The position numbers and the translations under genes were made by a program. A DNA stretch of 64,000 nucleotides from contig CALJOK010000029.1 in assembly GCA_937981555.1 (NCBI GenBank), forward strand, positions 1 through 64,000, given 5' to 3'. Source of the DNA: an uncultured Saprospiraceae bacterium (GTDB lineage Bacteria > Bacteroidota > Bacteroidia > Chitinophagales > Saprospiraceae). Under the pieces are notes generated by a model that saw nothing but the letters and a program-made list of their open reading frames with translations, did no database searches and was not told the origin of the DNA. This document shows positions 26,577 through 35,744 of the stretch, in pieces (within the stretch, counting starts at the first letter, position 1; every line of letters starts with the position of its first letter).

Positions 26577-28199
26577 CTAATTATCATTTTTTTCCTTTTC
26601 CTTTTCCTTCTTCTTCATTCCAGGTTGAACGATTTCAAAATCCTCATCTGTCTTCGCTGCTTTGACCATTTTTTTCACATCTTCGAGCAATAGTTTTGCA
26701 TCGAAAATAACTCCATCCTTGATCGTATATTTTACGCCACCTACTCTGACCACTTCATTATCTTCTGTCAATTTGATGGCACCAGTTCCGTAAAGTACTT
26801 TTAAATTTTGCAAAGGATTTTCTTCGACGATGACAAAGTCTGCTAATTTCCCAACTTCCACCGAACCAATCTTATCAGCCATCCCAAGTGCCTCCGCTCC
26901 ATTTAAAGTAGCCGAACGAATTACTTCCAAAGGATGAAAACCAGCTTCTCTCAATAATTCTAATTCACGAACATAAGCAAAACCATACAACTGATAAATG
27001 AATCCAGAGTCAGAACCAGCGGTCACCCGACCACCCCGATTTTTATATTCATTGATAAAAGTCATCCACAATTGGTAATTTTTTTTCCAAGCTACTTCTT
27101 CCTCTGTTCCCCAATAATGCCAATACGAACCATGTGAAATTTTACTCGGCATATAAAAACGCCAAAGCGAAGGCATCGTAAATTCTTCGTGCCATTCCAA
27201 CCTTCGCGTTCGTTGTAAGTCTCGACTCGCTTCATATATGTTGAATGTAGGGTCAATCGTAAAATCCAATTCAATCAATTCATTCATCACATTATTCCAA
27301 TGCTCAGAGTGGGGTGGGGCAGCCTGCGCCCACAATCGACCTGCTTCCTTAAATCGGTGTTGTTCATTTTGATAGTTATAATCGAGTGGATAATGTTGTA
27401 CCGTTCGGTCGGTAAAAAGTGCTTCGGGCAATCCATACCAATGCTCCATCGTCGTCAATCCAGCTTGAGCAGATTTTAAAACATTCCATCGAGCTACATC
27501 CATTTGAGCATGATGGCAAGCAGAACGCAATCCTAATTTTTTATTTTCATCCAAAGCGGCAGCCATAATTTCAGGCGGTGCTCCGAAGAATTTAACGCCA
27601 TCGGCACCTTTTGATTTATTTTCTCGAACCCATTTTCTTGCGCCTTCGGTGGTGCTTATCGGTTCATCATTTCCCATTCCAAAAGCGGTGTACGCTAAAA
27701 TCCTAGGCGCAGTAATCTCATTTTTTTCGCTTCGTTTTTTATGTTCTAAAACCCACTCCAAACCATTGCCTGCCGAGGGATCACGAATCGTCGTAATGCC
27801 ATGACCCATCCATAATTTAAAAACATATTCTGCATCAGCACCTTGAGGTTTTCCGCCAATGTGTCCATGCATATCGATAAAACCAGGAAGTAAATACATT
27901 CCTTCGCAATCCAATTCTTTTCCTCCTTTTTTAAGTTGAGGACGTTTAGAGTCATCAATTTCTACGCCTGGATTTCCGACGACATTGATGCTTTTGATAA
28001 TGTTATTTTCGACGACGATATCAATTGGTCCACGAGGAGGCGCACCATTTCCATTAATCAAAGTGATCCCTCGAATGATGAGTTGCGTGTGTGGCCCATC
28101 TCCCCGAAATCGATCAGGTGCTTTTTGAACTTGAGCAAAAGAGGTTTGGTAGATAAAAAATAAAAGTGCGAAGAAAAAGTATTTTTGGTTTTGTATCAT
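26577..28199 (-). CDS. Exported amidohydrolase (imidazolonepropionase-like)
   Basis: 540 residues from ATG at 28199; a GTG at 28271 is in frame, but the ATG immediately precedes a good signal peptide (FFFALLFFIYQTSFAQ). Metal-dependent hydrolase motifs are present: LLPGFIDMHGHIGG near residue 105 (HxH), HHAQMDV near 228, a later HWYG, GSDSGF near 393 (the general-acid Asp), and the C-terminal GSVEVGKLADFVIVEENPL that closes the composite beta domain. Secreted relatives in Bacteroidota are annotated as peptidases or imidazolonepropionase-like enzymes of unclear substrate. The C-terminus is a charged KKKEKEKEK tail. It is transcribed divergently from a TPR lipoprotein across a dispersed inverted repeat. 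Confidence 0.88.
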   Translation of the reverse strand: MIQNQKYFFFALLFFIYQTSFAQVQKAPDRFRGDGPHTQLIIRGITLINGNGAPPRGPIDIVVENNIIKSINVVGNPGVEIDDSKRPQLKKGGKELDCEGMYLLPGFIDMHGHIGGKPQGADAEYVFKLWMGHGITTIRDPSAGNGLEWVLEHKKRSEKNEITAPRILAYTAFGMGNDEPISTTEGARKWVRENKSKGADGVKFFGAPPEIMAAALDENKKLGLRSACHHAQMDVARWNVLKSAQAGLTTMEHWYGLPEALFTDRTVQHYPLDYNYQNEQHRFKEAGRLWAQAAPPHSEHWNNVMNELIELDFTIDPTFNIYEASRDLQRTRRLEWHEEFTMPSLWRFYMPSKISHGSYWHYWGTEEEVAWKKNYQLWMTFINEYKNRGGRVTAGSDSGFIYQLYGFAYVRELELLREAGFHPLEVIRSATLNGAEALGMADKIGSVEVGKLADFVIVEENPLQNLKVLYGTGAIKLTEDNEVVRVGGVKYTIKDGVIFDAKLLLEDVKKMVKAAKTDEDFEIVQPGMKKKEKEKEKNDN

Positions 28200-28266
28200 G
28201 ATTGTTTTGTTTTTGATAAATTTACAAGGATTATTTTTAAAAAAGGTTAGGTGAGTTTTATTTTTC

Positions 28267-28343
28267 ACCACATAGAAAACATAGCCTTTAACCTTAATTA
28301 TTTCAATAAAAAAAGAACTATGTTTTCTATGTGCCTATGTGGT
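28267..28343. repeat. Dispersed inverted repeat between divergent genes
   Basis: Left arm accacatagaaaacatag (28267-28284) matches the complement of 28318-28343, which carries an extra gcacatag. It resembles the word-like intergenic repeats seen elsewhere in this window, and lies where promoters for both divergent genes should be. Confidence 0.5.
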
Positions 28344-28377
28344 AAAAAAGATTAGCCTTATTATTAAAATTATAACA

Positions 28378-29364
28378 ATGAAATTACAAAACATCATTTT
28401 CCTGTTTTCCTTGATTACATTAATTTCTTTTTCTTGTCAAAATGAAAAAAAGCCTGCCGCAACTACGGAAGCAATTTCTGAAGAAAAAGTAAAAAAGACG
28501 CAATCAACGAATCAAGTTTTTACTTCTCCTTTGGGAAAAAAATTGACCGTTGCACCTCCTTCCAAAAAGATGTTGGAACTATTTGAAAAAGCAAAAAATG
28601 ATTTTTACAAAAATTCCAAAGACTTGGAGAACATCATTTGGTTGGGAAGACGAACTGCTTATGTGGGGAAATATGAGGAGGCGATAAAAGTCTATTCTGA
28701 TGGATTAAAACTATTTCCAAATGAACCAAGGTTGTATCGTCATCGAGGTCATCGATATATTTCTATTCGGAAATTTGACGAAGCAATTGTCGATTTCGAA
28801 AAAGCAACTCAATTCATCAAAGGGAAGGAGAATCAAATAGAACAAGATGGTTTGCCGAATAAATTAAATATTCCGATCAGCACTTTGCATGGGAATATTT
28901 GGTATCATTTGGGACTGGCTTATTATTTAAAACGTGATTTTGAAAAAGCATTTTCTGCATATCAAAATTGTAGGAATGTTGGTTCCAATGATGACAATAT
29001 TGTTTCGAGTACACATTGGTTATTTATGATTCAAAGTCGATTGGGAAATCATGAATTGGCAAAAGAGCAATTGAAACCAATTCGTGATGGCATGAATATT
29101 ATCGAAAATGAGAGTTACTATCAGTTGTGTAAATTTTATAAAAAAATGATTCCAATGAAAGATATGATGCAAGCTGATGGAACTCCTGCTGGCAATGCAG
29201 TTCAATATGGATTGGCGAATTGGCACTTCTATAATGGCGATGGCGAGCAAGCGAAATTGGATTTGGAGAAAATATTGGAAGGGAAGGCTTGGATTTCGTT
29301 TGGTTATATTGCAGCGGAAGCGGATTATTTGAAGTCTTTTTTTGAAGAGAAAAAAGAGAAATAA
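28378..29364 (+). CDS. TPR-containing lipoprotein
   Basis: 328 residues from ATG at 28378; an upstream in-frame GTG at 28339 would put residues before the lipoprotein signal, so it is rejected. The lipobox is ISFSC near residue 20. Several tetratricopeptide-like repeats follow (LGRRTAYVGKYEEAIKVYSD, FDEAIVDFEKATQF, YYLKRDFEKAFSAYQNCR). TPR proteins are scaffolds for protein partners. The protein is probably anchored in the periplasmic leaflet. It is divergent from the amidohydrolase, which may be functionally linked. Confidence 0.85.
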   Translation: MKLQNIIFLFSLITLISFSCQNEKKPAATTEAISEEKVKKTQSTNQVFTSPLGKKLTVAPPSKKMLELFEKAKNDFYKNSKDLENIIWLGRRTAYVGKYEEAIKVYSDGLKLFPNEPRLYRHRGHRYISIRKFDEAIVDFEKATQFIKGKENQIEQDGLPNKLNIPISTLHGNIWYHLGLAYYLKRDFEKAFSAYQNCRNVGSNDDNIVSSTHWLFMIQSRLGNHELAKEQLKPIRDGMNIIENESYYQLCKFYKKMIPMKDMMQADGTPAGNAVQYGLANWHFYNGDGEQAKLDLEKILEGKAWISFGYIAAEADYLKSFFEEKKEK

Positions 29365-29382
29365 TTTTAAGGTTAAATTATT

Positions 29383-29415
29383 ACTCAGCAGGTGACTTGA
29401 ATTCACCTGCTGAGT
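29383..29415. terminator. Bidirectional hairpin
   Basis: Perfect 13-bp stem (actcagcaggtga) with a 7-base loop between convergent genes. There is no long T run. Confidence 0.7.
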
Positions 29416-29443
29416 AGAAAACCTTTCCTGTATTTTTAATCAG

Positions 29444-30217
29444 CTATTTTTTTAAGGCAAAAACAATCCCAAATGAAATTCCAAATTGATTAAATTTCTT
29501 ACCTAACTTTCCTGTTAAAATTTCATTGTCTCCAAAAATGATATAGCTACCATTTAGATAATTCTTATTTGAAAATGCTCCAACGAAAGCACCTTTAAAA
29601 GAAAGTCGAGGGCTAATCATTCTATGATAACCAATTTCGAGTTGAGGTAAAATTAAAATTTGACCATCATCTTTTACTCCAAATCTAGCTGTTAATAATT
29701 CTTTTGGCATTCCAGATGTTCCGCTTGCGCTAACTCCAAATCCATAACCAGGAGCTAAATTTCCAATTCCACAAACAGATAGTCCTCCAGAAATTAAATT
29801 TTTTTCGTTTGAAAATATGAAATAATTGAGTCCAATATTCAATCCTATATAAGGAAATTCATATTCTGTGAAATAGTCATTGTATCCATCCCAACCAAGT
29901 TGGCGAAAATCTTCCGTTAAGTTTAAAGTGAATTTACTGGAAGAAACGCCAACGATAATTCCTGTTTGTATTGATAATTTGGAATTCAAACGAGCATGTC
30001 GAATTAAGTTAGCTTGAAAGGAAAATGAATTGTTAGGTGTTAGATCATTCTCTTGGGTGGGATAATTTTTGGAAATAGTTAACGGTTGTGCATTCAAAAC
30101 ATGGAACGAGAATTCGAAACTTTTTTTAAAAAGGTTGTCTTGGAAAGTTGATTGGCCAAATGTAATAATTGGAGCAAATAGGAGGAGCAAATAGCTCAAG
30201 TGGATTGATGTTTTCAT
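29444..30217 (-). CDS. Exported outer-membrane beta-barrel-like protein
   Basis: 257 residues from ATG at 30217, which opens a clean signal peptide (LLLLFAPIITFGQ). The same frame stays open far upstream into the end of the helicase gene, but that part is the out-of-frame shadow of the Gly/Arg-rich tail and is rejected. The mature protein has alternating hydrophobic strands with aromatic ends (FSFQANLIRHARLNS, YIGLNIGLNYFIF, QLEIGYHRM) and finishes FNQFGISFGIVFALKK with a basic end, as in small porin-like barrels. No specific family is recognised. Confidence 0.75.
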   Translation of the reverse strand: MKTSIHLSYLLLLFAPIITFGQSTFQDNLFKKSFEFSFHVLNAQPLTISKNYPTQENDLTPNNSFSFQANLIRHARLNSKLSIQTGIIVGVSSSKFTLNLTEDFRQLGWDGYNDYFTEYEFPYIGLNIGLNYFIFSNEKNLISGGLSVCGIGNLAPGYGFGVSASGTSGMPKELLTARFGVKDDGQILILPQLEIGYHRMISPRLSFKGAFVGAFSNKNYLNGSYIIFGDNEILTGKLGKKFNQFGISFGIVFALKK

Positions 30218-30254
30218 AATTTTATATTTTTTCAAATATATCAATTTCCTCCAA

Positions 30255-30291
30255 TAAAAAGCGGAACTAAAACTTTCCGTTCTAGCTCCGC
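30255..30291 (-). terminator. Intrinsic terminator of the DEAD-box gene
   Basis: Arms gcggaactaaaac and gttctagctccgc pair with two wobbles. On the minus strand the stem is followed by TTTTT. Confidence 0.75.
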
Positions 30292-30314
30292 TAATATTTA
30301 TTTTCAAAAAGTAA

Positions 30315-32099
30315 TTACACTTTTCGTCTACGTCTTCTTTTGCTATCGCCGCCGCCGCTTCCGCCTCTTCTTTCACCGCCGCCGCCACGTCGATCACCAC
30401 CACCTCGTCTTCGATCGCCACCACCTTTTCGATGTCCGCCACCGCCGCCGTAACCTCGACCACCTCCGCCACCAGCAGAACGTTTCTCTTGAGAAACTTC
30501 AATTGAGATAGGCACTCCTTCAAAGTTTCTTCCTTTCAAGGCATCAATCAAATCATTTTCAATACCTTCTTCAATTTCGAAGAATGAAAAGTTTCGAAGG
30601 ATTTCAATTTTTCCAATTCCAGCATTTCCAGAATCCAATCCTTGATTAATTAAACCAATCAATCGACCTGGATCCAATCGGTTACTTGCTCCTACATTAA
30701 TAAATAATCGAGTATAAGGAGTTCGTTGTCTATCGTCTCGACTTCTTCTTTCATTTCTATCACGACCACGATCTCCAACATTGATATCGCGAGCGTTTTT
30801 ATAATAATTTAAAAATCGATTAAACTCGATAGAAACAAAATGCTTAATCAATTCTTCTCGATCTAAATCTTCAAGTTTTTCATATATCGCAGGAAGGAAT
30901 TGCTCGATGGTTTTTTCATCTACATCAACAGCTTTCACTTTGTCGATGAGTGTCATCAATTGAGTTTGACAAATATCCATTCCGCTTGGGACAGGTTCTC
31001 TCGTAAATTGAATTCCAGATTTACGATCGATGTCACGCAATTTATTAGTTTCACGAGAGTGAATAACGGCAATCGAAATTCCACTTTTTCCAGCTCGACC
31101 AGTTCGACCACTTCGGTGAACATACACTTCAGGATCATCTGGCAAATTGTAATTAATTACATGAGTCAAATCATCTACATCTAATCCACGAGCTGCCACA
31201 TCAGTCGCCACTAAAATTTGTATCTGTTTTTTTCTAAATTTCTGCATCACTTCATCCCGTTGACCTTGGGACAAATCTCCATTCAATACATCTGCACTAT
31301 AACCATCGTACATTAATTTATTCGCGACCTCCATAGTCTCTCTACGAGTTCGGCAAAATATGATCGCATATATTTCAGGATTAATATCCGCAATTCTTTT
31401 GATCACTTCGTAACGATCTCTCGCTTGAACCTGGTGATAGATATGTTTTACGTTGGTCGCACCAACATTCATTTTTGCAACTTTGATTTCTACAGGATCA
31501 TCCATGTAATCTTTAGAAATTCGTAAAACCTCACGAGACATAGTTGCAGAAAAAAGTAAGGTAGTTTTATCATCTGGAGTAGCTGACAAGATTGCATCCA
31601 AATCATCTTTGAATCCCATTGTCAACATTTCATCCGCCTCATCCAAGATAACTCTTTCGACATTCTCCAAATTCAATCTTCGTCGATTGATTAAATCTTT
31701 GGTTCGTCCAGGAGTTCCTACGACAATTTGAGCACCTTTTCTCAAGGCTCTAATTTGTGTATCAATACTCGTACCTCCATAAACTGCTAAGACAGATAAG
31801 CCTTTAATTTTTGCAGCATAATTGTTGAGATCTTTTGAGATTTGCAAACACAACTCACGAGTTGGGCAAAGGATAATTGTCTGTGTACTTCGATCACTTA
31901 CATCAGTTAAGTGTACTGCCGGCAATCCGAAAGCTGCTGTTTTACCAGTTCCAGTTTGAGCTAAGGCAATGATATCTTTGTCGGAAGAAAGAAGTTGAGG
32001 AATAGCTTTGGCTTGGATTGGAGTAGGTTTTTCAAATCCCATATCCGTAATCGCAGCGATAATTTCAGACTTTAAGCCTGTTTCATTAAATGAGTCCAT
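30315..32099 (-). CDS. deaD: DEAD-box ATP-dependent RNA helicase (DeaD/CsdA type) with Gly/Arg-rich tail
   Basis: 594 residues. All helicase motifs are present: Q motif FEKPTPIQ, motif I AQTGTGKT, PTREL, TPGR, motif II DEAD, motif III SAT, ARGLDV, and motif VI HRSGRTGRAG. After the two RecA-like domains come a DbpA-type RNA-binding domain (about 460-545; TRLFINVGASNRL) and a tail of about 55 residues rich in GGG, RGG-like and RRR motifs. DeaD proteins unwind structured RNA in ribosome assembly, mRNA decay and cold response. The tail probably binds RNA without specificity. It is transcribed alone; the strong conservation of motifs suggests a fully active enzyme. Confidence 0.95.
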   Translation of the reverse strand: MDSFNETGLKSEIIAAITDMGFEKPTPIQAKAIPQLLSSDKDIIALAQTGTGKTAAFGLPAVHLTDVSDRSTQTIILCPTRELCLQISKDLNNYAAKIKGLSVLAVYGGTSIDTQIRALRKGAQIVVGTPGRTKDLINRRRLNLENVERVILDEADEMLTMGFKDDLDAILSATPDDKTTLLFSATMSREVLRISKDYMDDPVEIKVAKMNVGATNVKHIYHQVQARDRYEVIKRIADINPEIYAIIFCRTRRETMEVANKLMYDGYSADVLNGDLSQGQRDEVMQKFRKKQIQILVATDVAARGLDVDDLTHVINYNLPDDPEVYVHRSGRTGRAGKSGISIAVIHSRETNKLRDIDRKSGIQFTREPVPSGMDICQTQLMTLIDKVKAVDVDEKTIEQFLPAIYEKLEDLDREELIKHFVSIEFNRFLNYYKNARDINVGDRGRDRNERRSRDDRQRTPYTRLFINVGASNRLDPGRLIGLINQGLDSGNAGIGKIEILRNFSFFEIEEGIENDLIDALKGRNFEGVPISIEVSQEKRSAGGGGGRGYGGGGGHRKGGGDRRRGGGDRRGGGGERRGGSGGGDSKRRRRRKV

Positions 32100-32397
32100 T
32101 AAAATTTTAATTTTAATTTCAGACCCATTTCTATAATTATACCTGTAACCTGCGAAATTAGCCCAAAATATGTTTTACCAAATAAAGTGCAAAGGTGGGC
32201 TTTTTTAATGACTAATATGCAATTTATGGTAATTATCTTTTGATTTTGGGAAATTATATTTTTTTGGATGGAAGATGAATGCCACAGATCGAGCGGGTTT
32301 TAAGGGATTTGACGATCATAAAACTATGGGAGAAAATCCGAATAAATTCATTTGATCTGCGACATCTGTGTTCTACTGCAGATCGTAAATTTAAAAT
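32100..32397. other. Leader of the helicase and degenerate inverted repeat
   Basis: 32283-32374 holds a degenerate inverted repeat (gccacagatc..gatctgcgacatctgtg) of the same style as the repeats at 61801 and 62625. Otherwise the stretch is AT-rich, with no coding frame. Confidence 0.4.
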
Positions 32398-33264
32398 TTA
32401 GACATCAAAATTATTTTTGGGTGAGCGATTTCGCTGTTGATATATTTTAATAATTTCTTCAAGTTCATGATGAATGAATTCTATGTGGTCCAGTTTTATC
32501 AAATCACCAAATTCATTATTGTCTTTCATTTTTATTTCTAATAGATGACCAGCAGACCATTTTTCGTTTTCAGGAAAAATATTAATAGATTGAATGTTCT
32601 CCCAAATAATAAAATTAGTGTTGATTGTTTGTATCCCATTTTTATTGATGATAAGTTGTGGCGTTTTTAAATCGATGGTTTTTCTTTTAATTATTGAATA
32701 GGCTATCATGGATAAAATGATGACTCCTACTCCTTTTTTTTCGTGATTAGAATTTTCTGAAAAAATCAAAAACAAGCTAAGACCTGTAAAAGTCAAGTAT
32801 AAAAAATATGGAAAAATCAAATTTCTTTTTGAATTAAATACTTTCAATTCTTCAGGAAGTTCTCCACTTGGATAGGTGTAATAACTAATCTCAGGCGGGT
32901 CAAGTTTTGGTTCTAATTTTTGTAAAAGATTATTTTGACGTGCTGTTCTTATTTCAGTTTTATTAAAAGAACTTTCATCTGGCCAAATTAACTTGGCACC
33001 AATCGCTTTGCGTTTTAACTCATGTACATTTTTAACATTTGAAAATGCCCAGATGCGCCAATGAACAATTGCAATACTCCAATATAGCCAAGGGAATATA
33101 AAAAATGATAAAATGAAAATCAGAATAGGAATACCTTTATGGATATCCGTCATAAAAAGAGACGCGGATAATACGGTACCAACAATTATAATACCCCATG
33201 CAGGGTAGTTGACCATCATCTGACCTTTTTGAATTGCTTCTTTTATGGTGACCTGTTTTTCCAT
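32398..33264 (-). CDS. Integral membrane protein of unknown function
   Basis: 288 residues. Two pairs of hydrophobic segments are clear: near residues 18-65 (WGIIIVGTVLSASLFM and ILIFILSFFIFPWLYW) and near 148-190 (FPYFLYLTFTGLSLFLIFS and GVIILSMIAYSII). The C-terminal ~90 residues are soluble and beta-rich (LIINKNGIQTINTNFIIWEN, IQSINIF), resembling bacterial PH-like domains, but that is tentative. It starts four bases after the leucine-rich-repeat gene stop, so it is the third gene of an apparent three-gene operon (34742 to 32398). Confidence 0.7.
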   Translation of the reverse strand: MEKQVTIKEAIQKGQMMVNYPAWGIIIVGTVLSASLFMTDIHKGIPILIFILSFFIFPWLYWSIAIVHWRIWAFSNVKNVHELKRKAIGAKLIWPDESSFNKTEIRTARQNNLLQKLEPKLDPPEISYYTYPSGELPEELKVFNSKRNLIFPYFLYLTFTGLSLFLIFSENSNHEKKGVGVIILSMIAYSIIKRKTIDLKTPQLIINKNGIQTINTNFIIWENIQSINIFPENEKWSAGHLLEIKMKDNNEFGDLIKLDHIEFIHHELEEIIKIYQQRNRSPKNNFDV

Positions 33265-33268
33265 TTTT

Positions 33269-34312
33269 CTAAAATTCTGTCAAAAGAGTACTATTAGGAT
33301 GTGAAGTTTTAAACTGCTCAATTTCCTCTTCCGAGATTTTTGTTTCCGACAAAAGTAAATTTAAATTTTCCATTTTTTCCAACGGTTCTAAAGTTGCAAC
33401 TGCCGTTTTATTAAAAACAATTTTTTGCAAATTCTCTAAATTTCGCAGCGGGTTCAAATTTTGAATCATCGTTTCTTGACAATATAAATCTCGAAGTTTC
33501 GACATCTTTTCAACTCCTTGAAGTGATTTGGTTGGAGTACCTAAAACTGATAAAACTTCAAGATTGACTAAGTTTTTAAGAGCGGTGATTGATTCTACTT
33601 TTGTTTTGGACAAGTAGAGTTGCTCTAAATTAATAAAATTTGTTAGGATAGAAATATCCGTAAAAGCATTGTTATCTAAATGGAGACTTTTGATTTTTTT
33701 ACAATTTTGTAAAGGTTCGATAGAAGTGAATTTATTATTTTGCAAAGTCACCCTTTCCAACTCAACGTTATTTTCCAAACCTTTTAAAGATTTGATTTGA
33801 TTGTCTGGTGCTTTCAAATTTGTTAGTTTTTGGTTTTTTGCCAAATGCGAAAGCGAACTAATTTTATTTTTTGCGATGCTTAAATATTCAAGATGTTTCA
33901 GTTTTTTGAGTGGCTTGATTGACTTAATTTGATTGCGATCTGCTACGAGTTTTTTAAGTTTGGTCAGTTTAGCCAGAGGTGATAAATCTGAAATTAGATT
34001 TCCAGCACAAAAAAATACTTCCAAATTTTTAAATCGTTCGATTGGTTTTAGGTGAGTGATGTTTTTTCCAGTAATGGCAATTTCAGTTTCTGAAAATAAT
34101 TGATCTAGTTTGGCTTGAGTAACTTCAGTTCCGAAACCGACTTTTCGATTAAAAACTAATTGCCATTGTTCGTCCAAATTATTCCACCACTTCATATCTG
34201 ACTTACTGACATTGACGAAAGTGTAGTCGATTTTTCTTTGAGAAAAAATAGGAGAGGAGAGGAAAATAAAAATTAGGGTGAATAATGTTATGGGAAAATA
34301 TTTGTGTTTCAT
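33269..34312 (-). CDS. Exported leucine-rich-repeat protein
   Basis: 347 residues with a signal peptide (TLFTLIFIFLSSPIFSQ). From about residue 80 to the end it consists of roughly 11 leucine-rich repeats of 21-22 residues in the internalin/SDS22 style (LSPLAKLTKLKKLVADRNQ, IKPLKKLKHLEYLSIAKN, LTNFINLEQLYLSKT). LRR proteins are ligand-binding scaffolds. There is no sortase or T9SS signal, so it may be periplasmic or surface-exposed by another route. It is the middle gene of a tight three-gene cluster with a lipocalin-like protein upstream and a membrane protein downstream. Confidence 0.85.
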   Translation of the reverse strand: MKHKYFPITLFTLIFIFLSSPIFSQRKIDYTFVNVSKSDMKWWNNLDEQWQLVFNRKVGFGTEVTQAKLDQLFSETEIAITGKNITHLKPIERFKNLEVFFCAGNLISDLSPLAKLTKLKKLVADRNQIKSIKPLKKLKHLEYLSIAKNKISSLSHLAKNQKLTNLKAPDNQIKSLKGLENNVELERVTLQNNKFTSIEPLQNCKKIKSLHLDNNAFTDISILTNFINLEQLYLSKTKVESITALKNLVNLEVLSVLGTPTKSLQGVEKMSKLRDLYCQETMIQNLNPLRNLENLQKIVFNKTAVATLEPLEKMENLNLLLSETKISEEEIEQFKTSHPNSTLLTEF

Positions 34313-34331
34313 ATTTACTAAGTTGAATTTT

Positions 34332-34742
34332 TTATTTATTTTTTTCGATCCTGTGATTTAAACTTTTCACAGCAATTATATTTTTTGACAGATCAGTAAT
34401 TAACCAATCCTCTTCAATCTTTCCTCCCCAATATTCGTATCGAATATTTAAAGTGGAATCAGATGTTGTTTTCCAAGTTCCTTTATAATTCTGATAAGAA
34501 ATAGGAGGCGTTCCACACCAACCTGAATTTTGTCGTTTCACTAAAGTTCCATTTTTCTTGAATTCTATTCCAGGTTTTTTGCTGTCGAAAGACCGTTCCT
34601 TTTTGAATTGGATTGATTGGTTATGTTGATTAGAATAAACCCACGTACCTAATAATTTATCTTCCAAAGTATCGGAATAAGAGATAAAAGAACTCAATAT
34701 TACAATGACTGAAAATAGGATTATAATTTTTAAAAGGTTCAT
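34332..34742 (-). CDS. Small exported lipocalin-like protein
   Basis: 136 residues with a signal peptide (IIILFSVIVILSSFIS). The mature part has the layout of small Bacteroidota lipocalin-like proteins: an early LLGTWVYS, then repeated beta hairpins (GIEFKKNGTLVKR, YKGTWKTTSDSTLNIRYEY, DWLITDLSKNIIAVKSL). The ligand is unknown. It is first in the cluster with the LRR and membrane genes. A recurring ataacaatacat motif lies about 90 bases upstream (34822-34838). Confidence 0.65.
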   Translation of the reverse strand: MNLLKIIILFSVIVILSSFISYSDTLEDKLLGTWVYSNQHNQSIQFKKERSFDSKKPGIEFKKNGTLVKRQNSGWCGTPPISYQNYKGTWKTTSDSTLNIRYEYWGGKIEEDWLITDLSKNIIAVKSLNHRIEKNK

Positions 34743-34845
34743 AACTATGATGTTTTATTAATGCATAAAATAAAACAAAGATAATCATGAAAAAACTCCT
34801 TTTTACTTATCAAAAAGTTAAATGTGAATGTATTGTTATGAAATC

Positions 34846-35685
34846 CTATTTCTTCTTTTTTAATTTAAATCTCGCTCCAAAAACCACATTCCATTGTCCA
34901 AAAAAGAATTGCTGACTTGCTTTGTCATTTTTCGAATTGGTCGTGCGAATATCTGGCATATTAATCCAACCAACTTTTGATTCCGTTTGGATGAAAAAGT
35001 GTTTAAAAATTTTAGTGCGTAAACCAATCATCGCATCGAATCCATAACCAGAAAGATGGAATTGGTCGTTGCGTTCTTTGCTTAATAAAGTAGCATTGGT
35101 TCGAGGAAAAAGAATCCCAGTTCCGATGCCTTCCGTTAAGTGAAGTTCAAGCATCCGCCATTTCAAAATCCGATCTGAACGACGCAAGGCAACATTGATA
35201 TAATTCAATCCATCGGTATGTTCCAATCGGAGGAAATCTCCTGCGAGAACAATTTTATCATTATTATAATTACCATCGTAAACTGTTTCAGAGTTTTCAA
35301 TTTCCCCAGAAATATTGACCGTTTGATCGTTACTCACTACATATTTCATGTGATCAGAAGCAATTGAAATTTCATATTTTTCATGAAAAAAATAGCCTGC
35401 TCTAAAATTATATTGTGGAATCGTCACGTAGGTTGGATGAAAATAAGTCTTCAATTTAAATGCACTTTGACGATCAGTAGCGACGACATTTTCTAAATTA
35501 AAATCATAATCTTTACCTCGGAAATGAATATCAGAATCAGAAAACCATCCTCGATTCCAGCCCCAATAAACATAGAAATCACCTTTATTGTGATCGCTAG
35601 AGATGGAGTTTTGATTCTGTGAAAATCCAATTTGTGCGAAAAGTAGTAATATATTTACAGAGATGATAAATCGAATTTTTGTCAA
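34846..35685 (-). CDS. Exported outer-membrane-like protein
   Basis: 279 residues from a TTG at 35685, which directly opens a signal peptide (TKIRFIISVNILLLFAQIG). The frame extends to an ATG at 35766 that overlaps the preceding gene by 22 bases; that start would bury the signal behind 27 atypical residues, so it is less likely. The mature sequence alternates aromatic-ended strands (DFYVYWGWNRGWFSDSD, YNFRAGYFFHEKYEISIASD, GYGFDAMIGLRTKIF) and ends FGARFKLKKKK, consistent with an outer-membrane beta-barrel. Function is unknown. Confidence 0.7.
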   Translation of the reverse strand: MTKIRFIISVNILLLFAQIGFSQNQNSISSDHNKGDFYVYWGWNRGWFSDSDIHFRGKDYDFNLENVVATDRQSAFKLKTYFHPTYVTIPQYNFRAGYFFHEKYEISIASDHMKYVVSNDQTVNISGEIENSETVYDGNYNNDKIVLAGDFLRLEHTDGLNYINVALRRSDRILKWRMLELHLTEGIGTGILFPRTNATLLSKERNDQFHLSGYGFDAMIGLRTKIFKHFFIQTESKVGWINMPDIRTTNSKNDKASQQFFFGQWNVVFGARFKLKKKK

Positions 35686-35744
35686 AATATGTGATTTGAA
35701 TTTTAATAAAAAAAGCAAATTTAAGCTAATTTGTAAACATGTTT

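Noticed and set aside
29020-29406. Minus-strand frame of 128 residues opposite the TPR lipoprotein
   Set aside because: It is antisense to a well-supported gene and has no recognisable feature.
29444-30523. Extended N-terminus of the barrel protein reaching into the helicase gene
   Set aside because: The extension is rich in Val/Ala/Glu because it is the out-of-frame reading of the Gly/Arg-rich tail of DeaD; a proper signal peptide starts at 30217.
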